Shown here piece by piece: positions 20,715 to 32,099 of a DNA stretch of 64,000 nt. The translations under genes were made by a program, and so were the position numbers. The number at the start of each line of letters is the position of its first letter. Positions within the stretch are counted from its first letter, which is position 1. The notes beneath the pieces are model-generated. The model saw only the letters and a list, made by a program, of their open reading frames with translations, ran no database searches and had not been told where the DNA came from. Source of the stretch: Adiantum capillus-veneris (lineage: Eukaryota; Streptophyta; Polypodiopsida; Polypodiales; Pteridaceae); assembly GCA_014529385.2 (NCBI GenBank), contig CM043948.1, forward strand, positions 20,326,951 to 20,390,950. The letters run 5' to 3'.

Positions 20715-22694
20715 TTAGATGATGATATCATCAAAGAACACTCTAGTGAATTTATGATATGGTCTAAAAAGTTTCTCCATGAGACGATTGAAAGTAGCTG
20801 GTGAATTAGTCAAGCCAAAAGGCATGACTAGATATTCATAAAGACCAAATGTTGTGCGAAACGCGGTCTTTAGGATATCTTCTTCCACTATCCTTATTTG
20901 ATGATAGCCACTCTTAAGGTCAATCCTACTGAAGTAGGTAGAGCCTTGTAGCTTATCAAACAGATCTTCTACTTGAGGCACAGGAAATCTGTTTTTGATA
21001 GTGATATGGTTTAGTGCCTTATAGTCCACACACATACGGTATGTACCATCCTTCTTTTGCACTAAAAGGACTGGAGAACAAAAGGGAGAGGAACTAGGCC
21101 TCACCATCCCTTTGTCTACCAATTCCTGTACTTGCCTCATAATCTCCTCTTGTTGAGCTTGTGAGACTCGATAAGGAGGTTTGTTAGGCGGTGAGCTTCC
21201 TGGAAGGATCTCAATACGATGGTCATCATCCTCTCGTTTTGGAGGTAGGTCCATAGGGATATCATCGATGAACACATCTTGGAATCCTTTTAGAAAAGTA
21301 GACAAGTCTAACTCTTCTTGATTCCTATCATTTTCATTTGATAAAACATTATTAGCTTTTAGAGACTCTTTGACATAAATCATGTACGTAGAAACTGAGC
21401 TCTTCATTGATTTATCAAAAGAAAGAGGATTTACAAGTGGAATGGTGCGACCACGCTCACTAGCATCTATATACATGTTCTTTCCCCTGTAGGTGAAGTA
21501 AATTCTCCTTTCAGGGAACTTCATGATGGCAGCCATGCGATCAAACCATGGTGCCCCTAGGATAACATCCCGATGTTGGAGAGGAGAGATGAAGAAGTCT
21601 TCTTTGTCGACATAACTTTGGACATGACACCTCAACTTCCCAATCAAGGGAGTAACAGAGGCTTGTTGTCCCTTGAAAGCTGCATCGGCTGTTACTATAT
21701 CTCCCATCTCAAAAGCTTGAATGCCCAACTTGGTGGCCAACTCTATTGATATGAAGTTGAGAGTAGAGCCTGGGTCAAACAAGATGAAGGAATCATGCTC
21801 TCTTACCTTGCCCCACACATAGGAAAGTGATGATCCTTTGCAATGACCATCCTCTTTTGGAGCTTCGATGGTGGAAGCCCTAGGAGTCTCATTGCAAGTA
21901 TTCTTCTTGGGGCAAGAACTATAGCCATGTCCTTGCTCTCCACACTTGAAACACTTATGGTCCTTGCAAAAATCTTCAAGCTCTTCAGGAGAGAGTTTGT
22001 TTTTACCTTTGTAAACTCCCTTCTCCTTGGACCGATTGTTGTTGTTGTTGTGGGAAGTGCCTTGGGAATTATTTTGAGCATTGGATTTCCCCTTTGCATC
22101 ATTTTTATCTTTGTTTTCCATGGGCTTGACATTACGTCTATCCCCTTGATGGAAATTGATGCGTGAAGCAACCATGGTGTGGTGGATTACTTCGGTAATA
22201 GTACCGGGCCGTTGAGAGTTGATGTATTCGGCCATCTCTTCAGGTAATCCCGCAAAGAATTGTTGTCTTTGTTCGGCAAAGTCTATCTTTTGAAAGACAG
22301 TAGCTTTGAGATGTAAATCCCAAAACTTGTCTACATACTTGTTGATAGACTCATGAGAGAGAAGCTTCAAGCCGCGCCATTTGGTAAGAACTTTATCTTT
22401 AGTATCACTTGGAAGAAATTGCTTCATGATGGAAACTCGTAAAGTTTTCCATGTCTTTGGGGCTTCTCCATTGCCACGAAGTCTAGCCCACCATTGACTA
22501 GCTGATTTTTGGAAGTGCATAGCTACATGGCGTAGCTTGGAGGACTCTGTGAAGCCCTCGTCCCCAAAGGCCGCATCAAATTGCTGGATGAAGGCCAACA
22601 CTTTGTCGGTAGCACCAAAGGTGCCATCATAGTGAGAAAAGAGATACTCTTTCCTCCCTCCTTGAACTTCTTTAGCTTTTGTGACCTTCGCCAT
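20715..22694 (-). pseudogene. Ty3 gag-pol: capsid, zinc knuckle, protease, RT (gypsy-2)
   Basis: This 659-codon open frame holds, in order, gag capsid (residues about 15-180, with [18 protein letters not shown] and [15 protein letters not shown]), an Asn/Lys-rich linker, the CCHC knuckle [14 protein letters not shown] (about residue 260), the aspartic protease [11 protein letters not shown] (about residue 320), the linker LGAPWFDRM, and RT ([50 protein letters not shown]). Catalytic motifs are intact, but the frame is cut from the gag start by a frame shift near 22690 and ends in a stop after the RT box. The element could not be autonomous. Confidence 0.92.
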
Positions 22695-23216
22695 GCAGGA
22701 AATGATTTGCGATGTCCTCCCCTCTTGTATTCTCTAGGAGAATAGCCATAACTTTCATCGCAAGAGGAGGAAGGTGAAGAAGAAGGAGAAGGGGGTGACC
22801 TCTTCCTAGCCCTTTTCTTCCTTTGTTTCCTCTCTTGCCTTTCAGAGTGATGAGGAGAAGAACTATAGGTTTCTCTTTTACTCTTGGGAGGAGTAGGCGA
22901 TCGTCTAGACCGCCGTCTTCGTGGAGCCACATCTTCAGAAGAACTTAGACTGTCATTGCTTTCTTTCTCTTTGGATTCCTCCTCTCGAATGGGAGAGAGT
23001 CTTCTTTTGGGGGTCTCTCTCCTCTTGGACAGGAAGGGAAATTCCATAAGCACGAAGTTGTTGAGTAACTTCGGCTTGCAAAACAGGGTTGCCCATAGCT
23101 TGTTGCAACCTAGTGACGAGATAATTCACAAACATGGGAGCATCATCATTAGCACCTTCATGTGCAAAATCAAAGCTATCAATGTTCATTCTACTCTCTT
23201 GATTGTTGTCAGCCAT
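22690..23216 (-). pseudogene. Ty3 gag N-terminal part (gypsy-2)
   Basis: The gag start is the ATG at 23216 (MADNNQESRMNIDSFDF), parallel to MEENNEEN in gypsy-1. It continues as VTRLQQAMGNPVLQAEVTQQ, then changes frame near 23000 into an Arg/Ser-rich stretch. It joins the main frame only after another shift near 22690. Confidence 0.85.
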
Positions 23217-23610
23217 GTTAACAAAATTTATGTTTATACTTAGTGTATGCTTTGGCAATACAAAACCTTAGTTGCCACTCCTCTCAGCCTTTGAAAATCG
23301 GCTCTTAAGTATCTACACCCACGGATCAAAGTGGTTAATTATAGAGAGTAGAGGAGTAGGTCTAACATAGCAGAGTTGCCAAGGGTTAGCTCCTTTCGGA
23401 CTTCTTATGGCTCAATAATGGTAAGCCGTAGGCAAGTCTAGAAAGACTCCATTATTAAGTTCGAAGCTCCCGAGGTGTGCACCATCCCCCACATAGTGGG
23501 CTCAACAAAACCGATAATAGATCCCAATTCCACTTACCCTATTATAATTAACAACATCAACCATTTATAGGCTACTTAAGGACCTCTCTTCTTAAGCAAG
23601 AAAAGAGAAA

Positions 23611-23628
23611 CCAAATGCTCTGATACCA
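23611..23628 (-). other. Primer-binding site, tRNA-iMet type (gypsy-2)
   Basis: The minus strand reads TGGTATCAGAGCATTTGG. The first 12 bases match the initiator tRNA-Met complement exactly. Confidence 0.9.
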
Positions 23629-23629
23629 A

Positions 23630-25257
23630 TGTAATGGAATTTGCCTATTCAATTTGAGAGTAGCGGAGTTTAATGAGAGTACTTTCAAGAAATGATTTTG
23701 TGAGCATAGCGGGTAGACATAATTGAAGATAGCAACAAAATTATAGCAATTAGTTAATTTGGCATAGAAAATACTTTTGCAAGAGAGAGAATTTAGAGAA
23801 CATGACAACAGTTGAGGACCGGATTTATGTGGAGCCGGTCCCCCCTCCAATAGGCATTTGTATTATGATTTCTCCCATAAAGAGAGACTTGGTACAATAC
23901 ATTCTTTGTGTTCCTTGTGACCTAGGTGAAGCAATGAAGATGGAAAGCTTCATGCATCACCATCATAGCATAACCTAAACTTGAAGAAAGCTTTAACTAT
24001 ACCAAGCCTCAATACCAAGACCTCAAACACCTTCAAAGGTGGAGAGAGCTAGCAGGGAATGAGGGTAGGGAAGAGGAAGAAGAAACATTTCGTAGGAGAA
24101 AGAATTAGTTCCTCACTTATCATACTCTTGTTGCTAGCATACATAATAGCATAGTAATGAAGAAGAAGGAGATGGCAAGCTTAAGCATTAAAGCATGGCT
24201 CTTGGTTGGATTTGCACTCCATAGCCAAGAGTGTTGGTGTAGGCTCTCAACCTTTACTTGCTTGGAGAGGGAGCTCTTCCACTTTGCATAGCACACAATG
24301 AGAGGGCTTGTGAGTGTGTGTGGGTGAGTATACCCCCTAAGCACCCCCCTAGCTTTCTTGGGTCGACCCCCCCTTGTAGCTCATGCTTGAAGCTCATTGG
24401 ACCCCTCCAGGCCTAGACAATCACAAGCAGAAGCCATTACAAGCAATAGGGATAGCCTTGGGACAAGTGTCCCCCTTTCCCCTTTGAGAGAGAGGACTTG
24501 ATAAATGCAAAAACAATTAGATAATTCAAGTAATTTATCATTGGACCCCTTCGTAGACTAGCCAATAGGCTTCAAGCAACACATGAAGGTAACATGGGTA
24601 GGGACCTGACATGTGTCCTTGCTGCCTCTTCAAGCTGGGGCTTTCCATGCGAGTGTGAGTGTGTGTTCTCTCTCTAATCCCTAGGAAAAGGGCTCGCCCC
24701 CCCTCTTGTAGGGATGCTTTTGACTTTAGGAGCTCAAGAACCTTAGTCATCAAGCATGACAAAGCACTTGGACTAGGGGGTATTCCCACAAGCATCTCAG
24801 GCAAGCATGTCAAGGCACCTCAAGCACCTTAATCAAGCGGCAAGTCAAGCACCTCAAGCATGGAGTAAGTCAAGCACCTCAAGCACCTTAATCAAGCACC
24901 TCAAGAAGGAAAAACACCTCAAGCACGACAAGCACCTCAAGCAGGTCAAGCACCTCGAGGTTGGGCCGGGTTCCCACCTCAAGCTCAGCCCTAGCTTACC
25001 TAAGGTCAAAGGACTTTTACACACATTATTGGAGGTCTTCAATGAAGCTAACCCTAAGGTCTTATGCTCCATTGGTTAGCCTTGCTCTTGATAGACCATC
25101 TCCCATTTGGGCCCCTTTACTATTGGCCCCGTGTTGAGATATATCTATAAGCACATATCTATATCTTAACACTTGTTCCTGTTTATTCTCCCACATTAAG
25201 TGATCAATTTAATATGAGAAAATCATTTGGGTTGGTTAGATATTAGATTTTATGACA
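23630..25257 (-). repeat. Complete 5' LTR of gypsy-2 (1,628 bp)
   Basis: Bounded by TG at 23630 and CA at 25257. It holds a minisatellite of CTCAAGCAC-type units at about 24800-24960. The same family LTR in gypsy-1 is truncated. Confidence 0.92.
24800..24960. repeat. CAAGCACCT minisatellite in gypsy-2 LTR
   Basis: Units of roughly 9-10 bases (TCAAGCACC) with higher-order pieces such as TTAATCAAGC. The truncated LTR has fewer units at 20335-20403. Unit-number differences and the deletion endpoint both fall in this zone. Confidence 0.85.
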
Positions 25258-25262
25258 CACTT

Positions 25263-25329
25263 ATTCTTTAATACAACAGAATAAGGAGCTGCAAAACAGG
25301 ATAACTTTGTTGTGTGCTCCACCCAAAGA

Positions 25330-25389
<60 letters not shown>

Positions 25390-25431
25390 CTCTCGTACTT
25401 GCACTCACACACGCTTCCCGTGGCACCTTTA
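25263..25431 (+). repeat. 3' LTR of copia-1, second part
   Basis: It continues the LTR from ATTCTTTAATACAACAGA to GTGGCACCTTTA, including (CT)n at 25333-25387. Parallel to 13709-13882. Confidence 0.9.
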
Positions 25432-25436
25432 TGTAC

Positions 25437-28400
25437 CTTACCTGTAATGTATATCCTATCCCAATCAATAGAGTAATGACCAAGTACAACCATGGTGTGC
25501 AACCGGGCCTAACATCCCTATGAACCTTCAAAACCCATTCAATATCAGCACGCAATAAGACAGAAAACATCACCCCCATGTATGTACCCATATCCAACCA
25601 ATACACATGGCCTATCTAGGCTTATCACAATAGTGATGAAAAACCTTTGTAAAAGCGACAGTACTAAGTAAATCACAAAGCATTTTGATGATCAGTAAGC
25701 CCCCATAGTATGTCAGGTTACTATCGATAGAGTACTTCAATGCTAGGTCAAGCGGCAACAAACCCCTAAAAGAGCCCCCTCCGAAGACAGCGAAGCCGCC
25801 TACGATGCAATAAGAAAAAACTACCCTAGTGCCTTCACGGCAGAATTTACACAAGGTAGTAAACCACCTTTTTTTCAAAAAATGTATTACTTGTGTTTTA
25901 GAAGGGCGAAGTCTCATGGTGGAGCCCGAGTATAGTGAAGCCTAGGAATCATGTGTCAAATATGCTAGGGGTTCTTAAGTAATACTGTGTGTGTGATGGG
26001 AAGGTATCATTCAGTGCTATGAAAACATTCGCTTAGTGGAATATTAGTTTAGGGAGGTTAAGAGAAACCTCCCTAGAATGTTTTGTTATCCATAATGGGT
26101 TGTACTGTATTTGTAGATAGTCGAGTCAGATTTTTCTATTTAGAGGCACAAATAAGCTCAAACTCTGCTAATACTAGGTCAAGGCACAAAGTGGTATCCT
26201 TGGTGATATCAGTAAAGATACCATTAGAAGCATCAGATATCCATATGAAGTTATGTTTATGTATTTTACAGGCGGAAAAAAGTACTGGTAGTTTAGTGTC
26301 CTGTAGAATATAGCCTAAATTCTCTATGTGTCTCACGATATTATTGGTAACTGTTTGTAAGGGAGTGCTAATTCTAATGAATTCCTTCCCAGAAATTGAA
26401 AAATTGAGCAGCTTTCCAAGCTCGGTTTTTTCATATAAGAGTGGGACAATTAGAGCTTTTATCCAGTCCAATTATAAATCAATTATTAGTTGATTTGTGA
26501 AAATCAAGAGCAAGTTGTGGTGTTAACCAAGAGTTATCAATAGATAACCATTTTTAGGAATTTGTGAGATTTTTTGAAAGAAACATTCCTCCATAATTTA
26601 TTTTAAGTCCAGTAGGTCCGTGTTCTCCAGTTGGAGAGAACTGACAAGGTCAGTTAGGCAGCTAAGTAAAGCTGATAGAGCAAGATAAGGGTTTTTGGGA
26701 AAGTTAGGTATGTGATTGAGCCCATTGGCCAAGATTCTTTGTATTTTGACATTTTTAATGATGCTAAGATCACAAGTCCAAACATGCATACCATATGTAT
26801 CAAAGTTTTTGCAGAATGTGGTAAACTAACTACATGTACATTCAGGAACCGATTCATGCCGAAGAAAATCATTACTGTAGACCAAGTTCCTTATGGGTTG
26901 TTGATATATCCAACCAATGACTACATTATCGAGCAGTTTGTGATTGCCAAAAAGTAGTTCAAAGCACTCACAAAAAAGAGCTTTAGGTTGTATCCAGTCG
27001 AGAAGTACATTATGTAAGAGACAGTGTATGTAGATAGAGCCTTGGTTTGAAGTTACTTTGTTGAGAAACCTTCGTCCACAAGGGCTCGTAGCAACCTGCA
27101 GTTTTACCAAGGATTACATTTTAGTAAAATTCATGATGGGGGAGTTTTTGCCTCTTCCCCTAGTGTAGCTACGAGCTTTCCCTCGGTTAGAGGAAGAGCT
27201 TGCTGTCAAAAAAGAAGTGAAAGAGTTGGGAATAGTAAGAGAACTGGGTTAAGAGTAGGGGATTCATCCTCATCAATACATGGCTTGAGTAAACTAGTGA
27301 TGATCTTTACACCTTTGTAGTTAGCATAAGTGGCTAGGTAGATTCCAGGTTCATCAGACTTTAGTTCCTTAAAGATATCCAGCATAAGACTACGAAAGAT
27401 GTTAAAGGCAATCTGAGCAATTACAATATTTTTAGCTTGGCCGCCCAACCAGGAGCAAATAAGAGAGAGGTGAAATTCCACGGGCTTTTCAGGGAAGAGT
27501 AGGTCAAGATGGTTGAGAATAAACCAAATGGCATGATCAAACCACATGATGTTGGAATCGCAAGAGGCTTTAGGGTCAAGAAACTTGTAGGAACATTTAA
27601 CATAGGGTCGAAAAACATTCCAAATGGATTCTGTGTAGAAATCCAGGTTGCTTTTGGCAGACTCCGTGTTCCCTTTTGTACGGATGTAGAGGCCAATACT
27701 GGAAGGGCATTTAGAATGGTCAATGAGATTGAGGTTGAAGGGGGACTTTGATGAGTCCTCCTTTGTCAAGGAATTGTCCACCTTTTAAGATCTTGAGTCT
27801 GCAATCTTCAATAGTAGAGGCAGGGAGGTTGGCAAGGTAAAGCCAGATTTCACTTAAAATAGGTGCTAAGAAAGCTTTAGAGATTTTTGGCACCATTTTC
27901 AAGAGGTTAGAGTCATTGAGGGAGCAAAGATTACTCTGAAATTCTTTGACGGCTTCTAGAGTCGTACTATCCCTACAAAAGATACCACCAGTTTAAGGGA
28001 TTGTAGGGGTATCTGTGGTACTAATAAAAGATGGATTGAGGCCACATAGCTTCTTCAAAAAGTTAGGCAAATCGACCCCAAAAGAAGAGAATAGGACAAG
28101 CTCTTCTTGGTATTGTATAGATAGTATGGGAAGTTGGGCTATATACTATAAAATCAAATTAAGCCCTTCTTTGGAGTCCTTGTCTAAGGTAGCCAAAATT
28201 TGACCCAATCATTAAAAGATAACATGTGTAAGATATACATTTTCTTGTCTAAGGTAAGAGCCGAGTCATATATTATTTGAGATGTATCCAAGCTGTTAAT
28301 ACAGCTAAGGACGAGAGACATAGCCACAGAGAGGGGCTCAGAGGTCAATTCCAAACCTTGTGAGAGAGCAAGGGTTTGCATATATTCCGTGTGCATATGA

Positions 28401-28513
28401 GATAAAGCTAGAATTGGGGTGGAGTTCACATGCTGATAACTTTGGGTTCCCATTGGGCATGCAATACAGTTGTGCTCACATCGCATTTGCTTTGTGCTCT
28501 TCATTCTCTTCAC
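25437..28513 (-). pseudogene. Decayed reverse-transcriptase-like region, possibly Penelope-like
   Basis: Minus-strand fragments in three frames form one long decayed protein. The piece 28184-28513 is unidentified. The piece 27206-27902 has FLAPILSEIWLYLANLP, FLDPKASCDSNIMWFDHAIW and AKNIVIAQIAFNIFRSLMLD. The piece 26598-26789 reads KNVKIQRILANGLNHIP, which resembles the start of Penelope-like RT domains (a leucine-rich ...GLxFIP motif). The piece 26136-26471 has SACKIHKHNFIWISDASNG, which resembles the KxHK...R...S motif of the same group. I could not find an active-site Asp pair or a GIY-YIG nuclease. The family call is tentative. A captured RT of another eukaryotic group is possible. Confidence 0.4.
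25440..25590. repeat. Right copy of the ~145-bp direct duplication flanking copia-1
   Basis: See the left copy at 13488-13633. Before copia-1 inserted, the two copies were adjacent. Confidence 0.8.
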
Positions 28514-29691
28514 TTGGAATCCCTTTGAATTGCAACACTTGGAGCTCGCTTTGAATTAAATCCAAGCCATTTGGGACCATTGATCCTACCCAATGATACA
28601 TGAATGTGAAATATCATGACGAATTAGACCATAGTGAATCATTCATGACGTTAGGATTTGAAGGGCTCCCTATTCTTTCAAAAGATAGGCAATCGTACTC
28701 TTATTTTACATATACTTTTTGTGTTTTCTAAATTAAGTTGGATACACAAACAATCGATACTTGCCCATCACCTTTGGGGATGGACGGGTAGGTATTACAC
28801 ACTAGTCTTGACTTATTTAGAAAATCTTCCCCATCAGCAATTGCTCGTATCTTACTGGTTCAGCCCTTAATTTAGGTGTGCTAGCTCAATCTCCACCCGA
28901 CCTTGGACAGGGGGTCTTCGTTGCCCGAAGTGATCCACAACTTGTTTTGTGTGGCCAATGAGCTTCTGCTTGCTGGTTTTTGAGTCCACATGCCTGTCAC
29001 ATTAGGCTGCATATCCTTCATAACCTGGACATCCATGAGCACAATGCCTGTGTGTGCGAGCTTGTTGGATTGTAGAGGCTACTGGAAATGGTGTCACATT
29101 GATGCACGCAAGAGAAAGTGGAAAAGCTACTACACGTCCAATGAAATTGCAAGTTTAGCACTTGGGTTGAGGTTGCGTGGGCATGGGAGGCTGACACACT
29201 TTTTGGAAAAGTTGACCCCTAAGGTGGACAACCAACTCAAGTGACCTACATAATGCTATTGAGAGGAATTTAATAATAAGAGGGTTCTTTGTGAGAGAGG
29301 AAAAATGAGAAAGTGACACTAGCATTTATTTTATTTTTTGTCACAATAGAGTTTTACACTTTTTGAAGTGTAACAATGACTTATTTAGATTGCGGTTTAT
29401 TCCAAAAACATAAAAAATAATGACTATACCAATATCCAATGGCTCTCTTTAAAGAGAGAGGTACACAAATGTAACACCTCTCACAAAGACCTAAAAGAAA
29501 TATTTTTAAATTTTTTTTTTCCATGTGGCACTAATGTGCAAGCTTTATCCAATGGTCCACAATTGCGCCAAAAATCCAAGGCTTTACTAAGGACTCCTTA
29601 TGTAATCCAATTATATAGTCATTAGCTTGCTATGTGGTACTAATTTTCAAGCTTTATTCAATGGGCTAGAGATGCCTTTACTAAGGACTAC
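28514..29691. other. Unassigned region
   Basis: No recognisable protein or element is seen. The plus-strand ORF 28990-29244 (84 codons) has no motif I know. Around 29515-29650 a short unit recurs (TGTGGCACTAATGTGCAAGC and TGTGGTACTAATTTTCAAGC, each followed by TTTATYCAATGG), suggesting a small internal duplication. Confidence 0.35.
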
Positions 29692-29694
29692 TTA

Positions 29695-30017
29695 GGGTGC
29701 ATTTAGACTGCCAATCCTTGCCTCAGACTCTCCCTTCACTTTTCCGCCATCAAATGCATGTGGACTTTAGAGCAGTCCACTCTTCAAATTCACACACACC
29801 CTATTGCCCACTACACGCGTTGCACAATCAGACAAGCAAACATGCATGTTGATTGGTTGTACATGAATGTCCATCGCATGGGCGGGGTGCGTAGACCGGA
29901 AGCTTCACTAGAGCTTTTGGGTGTGACTCATCCTGCCAGGAAGGCATAGTGGGCTAAGCGCAACGAAGTGGCAACGCTTGCAATAGCCATGGTCGGCAGG
30001 CTGTTGTGAACCCAACC
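29695..30017. mobile_element. Candidate MITE A (TTA duplication)
   Basis: The right end GTTGTGAACCCAACC is the same terminus as MITE B and is followed by TTA (30018-30020). A possible left end at GGGTGCATTTAGACTGCC preceded by TTA (29692-29694) is only loosely complementary. The TTA duplication fits PIF/Harbinger-type elements. No coding capacity. Confidence 0.45.
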
Positions 30018-30024
30018 TTATTTA

Positions 30025-30472
30025 GGTTGGGTTCACACTAACGCGGCGGCAATCACACCCCAAAATCTGAATTTCCAGGCAGAAGAGCTTTGGAATGCAC
30101 TTTTCCACCGCCCATCGGTTCACACAGGAGTGGAAGTACCAAGTTCGATAAATTTCATCCACCGCCCGTTGTGAACACTGGAGGCCGGCATAAGTAACAC
30201 TTAAAAGGTCTTCTTTTAAAAGTTTTCAGGTTATAAAAATTAAAAAAAAAGAAAAAGTGGTGCCAGCGAAGACTCTTCAGCAGACGTGGAGGGTGGAAGT
30301 GTTTTGAGGCGAGGGGTGAGGATCGGAAGAAAACCTTGCAAAGTCTTCCGCGAGCTGGCAGTCTTTTTGAACGCTTCCTCTGCGCTATGTGAGTAGGGCA
30401 GGTGACATGGCGCATGTTTATTGGTTCTTCGCGTGCGTGCTTTGCCTTCCGCCGCCTGTTGTGAACCCAACC
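30025..30472. mobile_element. MITE B, 448 bp, Tourist/Harbinger-like
   Basis: The left end GGTTGGGTTCACA is mirrored at the right end as TGTGAACCCAACC, both flanked by TTA (30022-30024 and 30473-30475). After the 13-base perfect ends a GCGGCGG-containing part also pairs imperfectly. There is no transposase frame, and ORFs at 30155-30470 are incidental. It is placed in PIF/Harbinger by the TTA target only. Confidence 0.7.
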
Positions 30473-31578
30473 TTAGTTCAAAAAACTTTGTGTGCGCATG
30501 TTACTGCTCAATGTAAACCACTGGATGCTGCCATCGAAAAAGCTACTCTCACAAACTAGCCCCCGTAACCCCGTTTGTCCAGGTGGGACGGGGCTCTTAA
30601 TTGCCATTTAGATTTCTTTGTGTGCTTCATGCAGGCGGCTAGTGATCCCTTGCCTCGTCTCCGCCCACCTAATTCCGTGCTGCTCATGCTATGACATTTT
30701 CTTCTGGTAATGTGTAATCCGAATTATAATGTGTAATGTGATCTCTGTGTGCTTCATCCAGAATGCGTTCGCCCTCGATCGGCTTGCCACCGGCACCGGG
30801 GCATGTGCGCAAGCTATCTGGCTACTCATCTGTATCACCAACACATTGAACAGGTGAGGCCTTCTTTCACTTTGGAACATTTAGCTCCGGTGCCATGCAC
30901 GAACTTGTGTCTGTCAATGCTTCTTGGATTGCTTGTGGTTACAACTACGGAAATTGCTTGTATTTCTAATTATAATAGTAGTGACAGGTTTCATTGTGGG
31001 ATGGCTTAGTTCCCAACTTGTTAGGTGCGAGCATGACCTCTTTTACCATCTCGGTTTTCTCTTTGACATCCTTTTAATGGAGTGTTTTTGGGCAAGGGTG
31101 TGCCAATCTGAAAGCGCGGGTAAAGAGAGGAGGAGGAATCTTCGAAAGACTTTTGAAAGCTCGAAGCAAGCTTTCAAGCCTCCCAAGTGGGTATAACTCA
31201 CAACAAGAGTTGAGGACATTGCAGGCCGAGTGAATGGATGATTGCAATTCTTGGCTTTGGATGGTCTAACAAGCAATCTAGAGATATACTTGGTACTTCT
31301 GTTGTTCATATGATGGTTGAGTTCTAGGTTGACACCTAATGGCTTTTGAATTTTGAGCCAAAGAGTATAGTTTTGCAACTTTACACCAACTAGACACCAA
31401 CCAAGTAGAATGCAATCCTTGGCAAATAGAAATCTGATTCTTGAGCAGGCACTGACCTCATGCATACATGCTAATGACCATTTTCGCTAGACAATACCTT
31501 CTCCAGCATGTATCCACTAACCACAAAAATTTAGTTCCTCAATTAAATTCTATTTATTCATCTCATCCTTTTAGAATT
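30473..31578. other. Unassigned region with a possible orphan exon
   Basis: The GC-rich stretch 30762-30853 is bounded by CAG and GTGAGG like an internal exon and can be read as AFALDRLATGTGACAQAIW followed by hydrophobic residues. A similar TGTGTGCTTCATNCAG acceptor-like word precedes it at about 30620. I cannot name the protein. The minus-strand ORF 31043-31465 is also unrecognised. Confidence 0.3.
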
Positions 31579-31965
31579 GTCACAAATGTGATGACGTGGC
31601 ATTTCAACTCAACAAGGACCTATTTAAGTCTTCGAAAGGGGCCGGATCTAGTTGGACAAGTTTGTAACCTTAAAATACGATGATGTGGCACCTGTATGGA
31701 CATCTTGGAATTCGCATTGGATTTTTCGAGAAATCCCAAATTTTTAGGAAATTACCTTACAGATGCCAACTTTTCATATCTCACGCTTCTTGGCCTTGGG
31801 CTCTTTGGGACCCTCTCTGGAACTCTACAACGTGCAAATTGCATAGGAGGTTCTCCTCAAGTGTTGTACTAAGTACTTTGCGAATCATCAATAAAGAAAG
31901 AAATATGGAAAGGGGCGCCATGCTTTGGGCCAGTGCATTCGGAAGCAGAACTCCCCTTTGTGTTG

Positions 31966-32011
<46 letters not shown>

Positions 32012-32083
32012 TCAGTTCAGTCGTTGCAATTTTTATTCGAATGTTTGTATTGGTTTCTCACTTGGGTGTTCAAGCTTGTTACA
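31579..32083 (+). repeat. Candidate LTR of gypsy-4
   Basis: It begins TGTCACAAATGTGATGACG and ends CTTGTTACA. The end is well placed because TGGTATCGGAGCTC follows at 32085. The start is a guess from the TG...CA rule. A (CT)n tract lies at about 31971-32009. No partner LTR was found. Confidence 0.5.
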
Positions 32084-32084
32084 T

Positions 32085-32098
32085 TGGTATCGGAGCTC
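32085..32098 (+). other. Primer-binding site, tRNA-iMet type (gypsy-4)
   Basis: TGGTATCGGAGCTC matches the initiator tRNA-Met complement TGGTATCAGAGC with one change. Confidence 0.75.
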
Positions 32099-32099
32099 A

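Larger units (their letters stand above)
19151..25257 (-). mobile_element. gypsy-2: Ty3/gypsy element nested in the copia-1 LTR, internally deleted
   Basis: It starts TGTAATGG and ends ATGACA, with the 5-bp duplication CACTT on both sides. On the minus strand: complete 5' LTR 23630-25257, primer site, gag, protease and RT. The 3' half of pol and the first part of the 3' LTR are missing, with the join near 20403. The two LTRs are nearly identical over their shared part, so insertion is recent relative to gypsy-1. Confidence 0.93.
13634..25431 (+). mobile_element. copia-1: Ty1/copia LTR retrotransposon, interrupted by gypsy-2
   Basis: 5' LTR 13634-13882, tRNA-iMet primer site 13885-13900, a 1.1 kb leader, then gag, protease, integrase, RT and RNase H in Ty1 order on the plus strand. 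A 3' LTR starts at 19076, breaks off at 19150 and resumes at 25263. The TGTAC duplication flanks the whole. All coding parts contain stops or frame shifts, and the RT active site is altered. The element is about 5.7 kb without the nested insertion. Confidence 0.92.

Noticed and set aside
24800-24960. CRISPR-like array
   Set aside because: Units are 9-10 bases with no unique spacers of regular length, and the array lies in an LTR of a plant retroelement.
25800-25920. Possible organellar DNA insertion suggested by less AT-rich sequence and GAAGACAGCGAAGCC words
   Set aside because: I could not match it to any mitochondrial or plastid gene, and it is continuous with the RT-like remnant.
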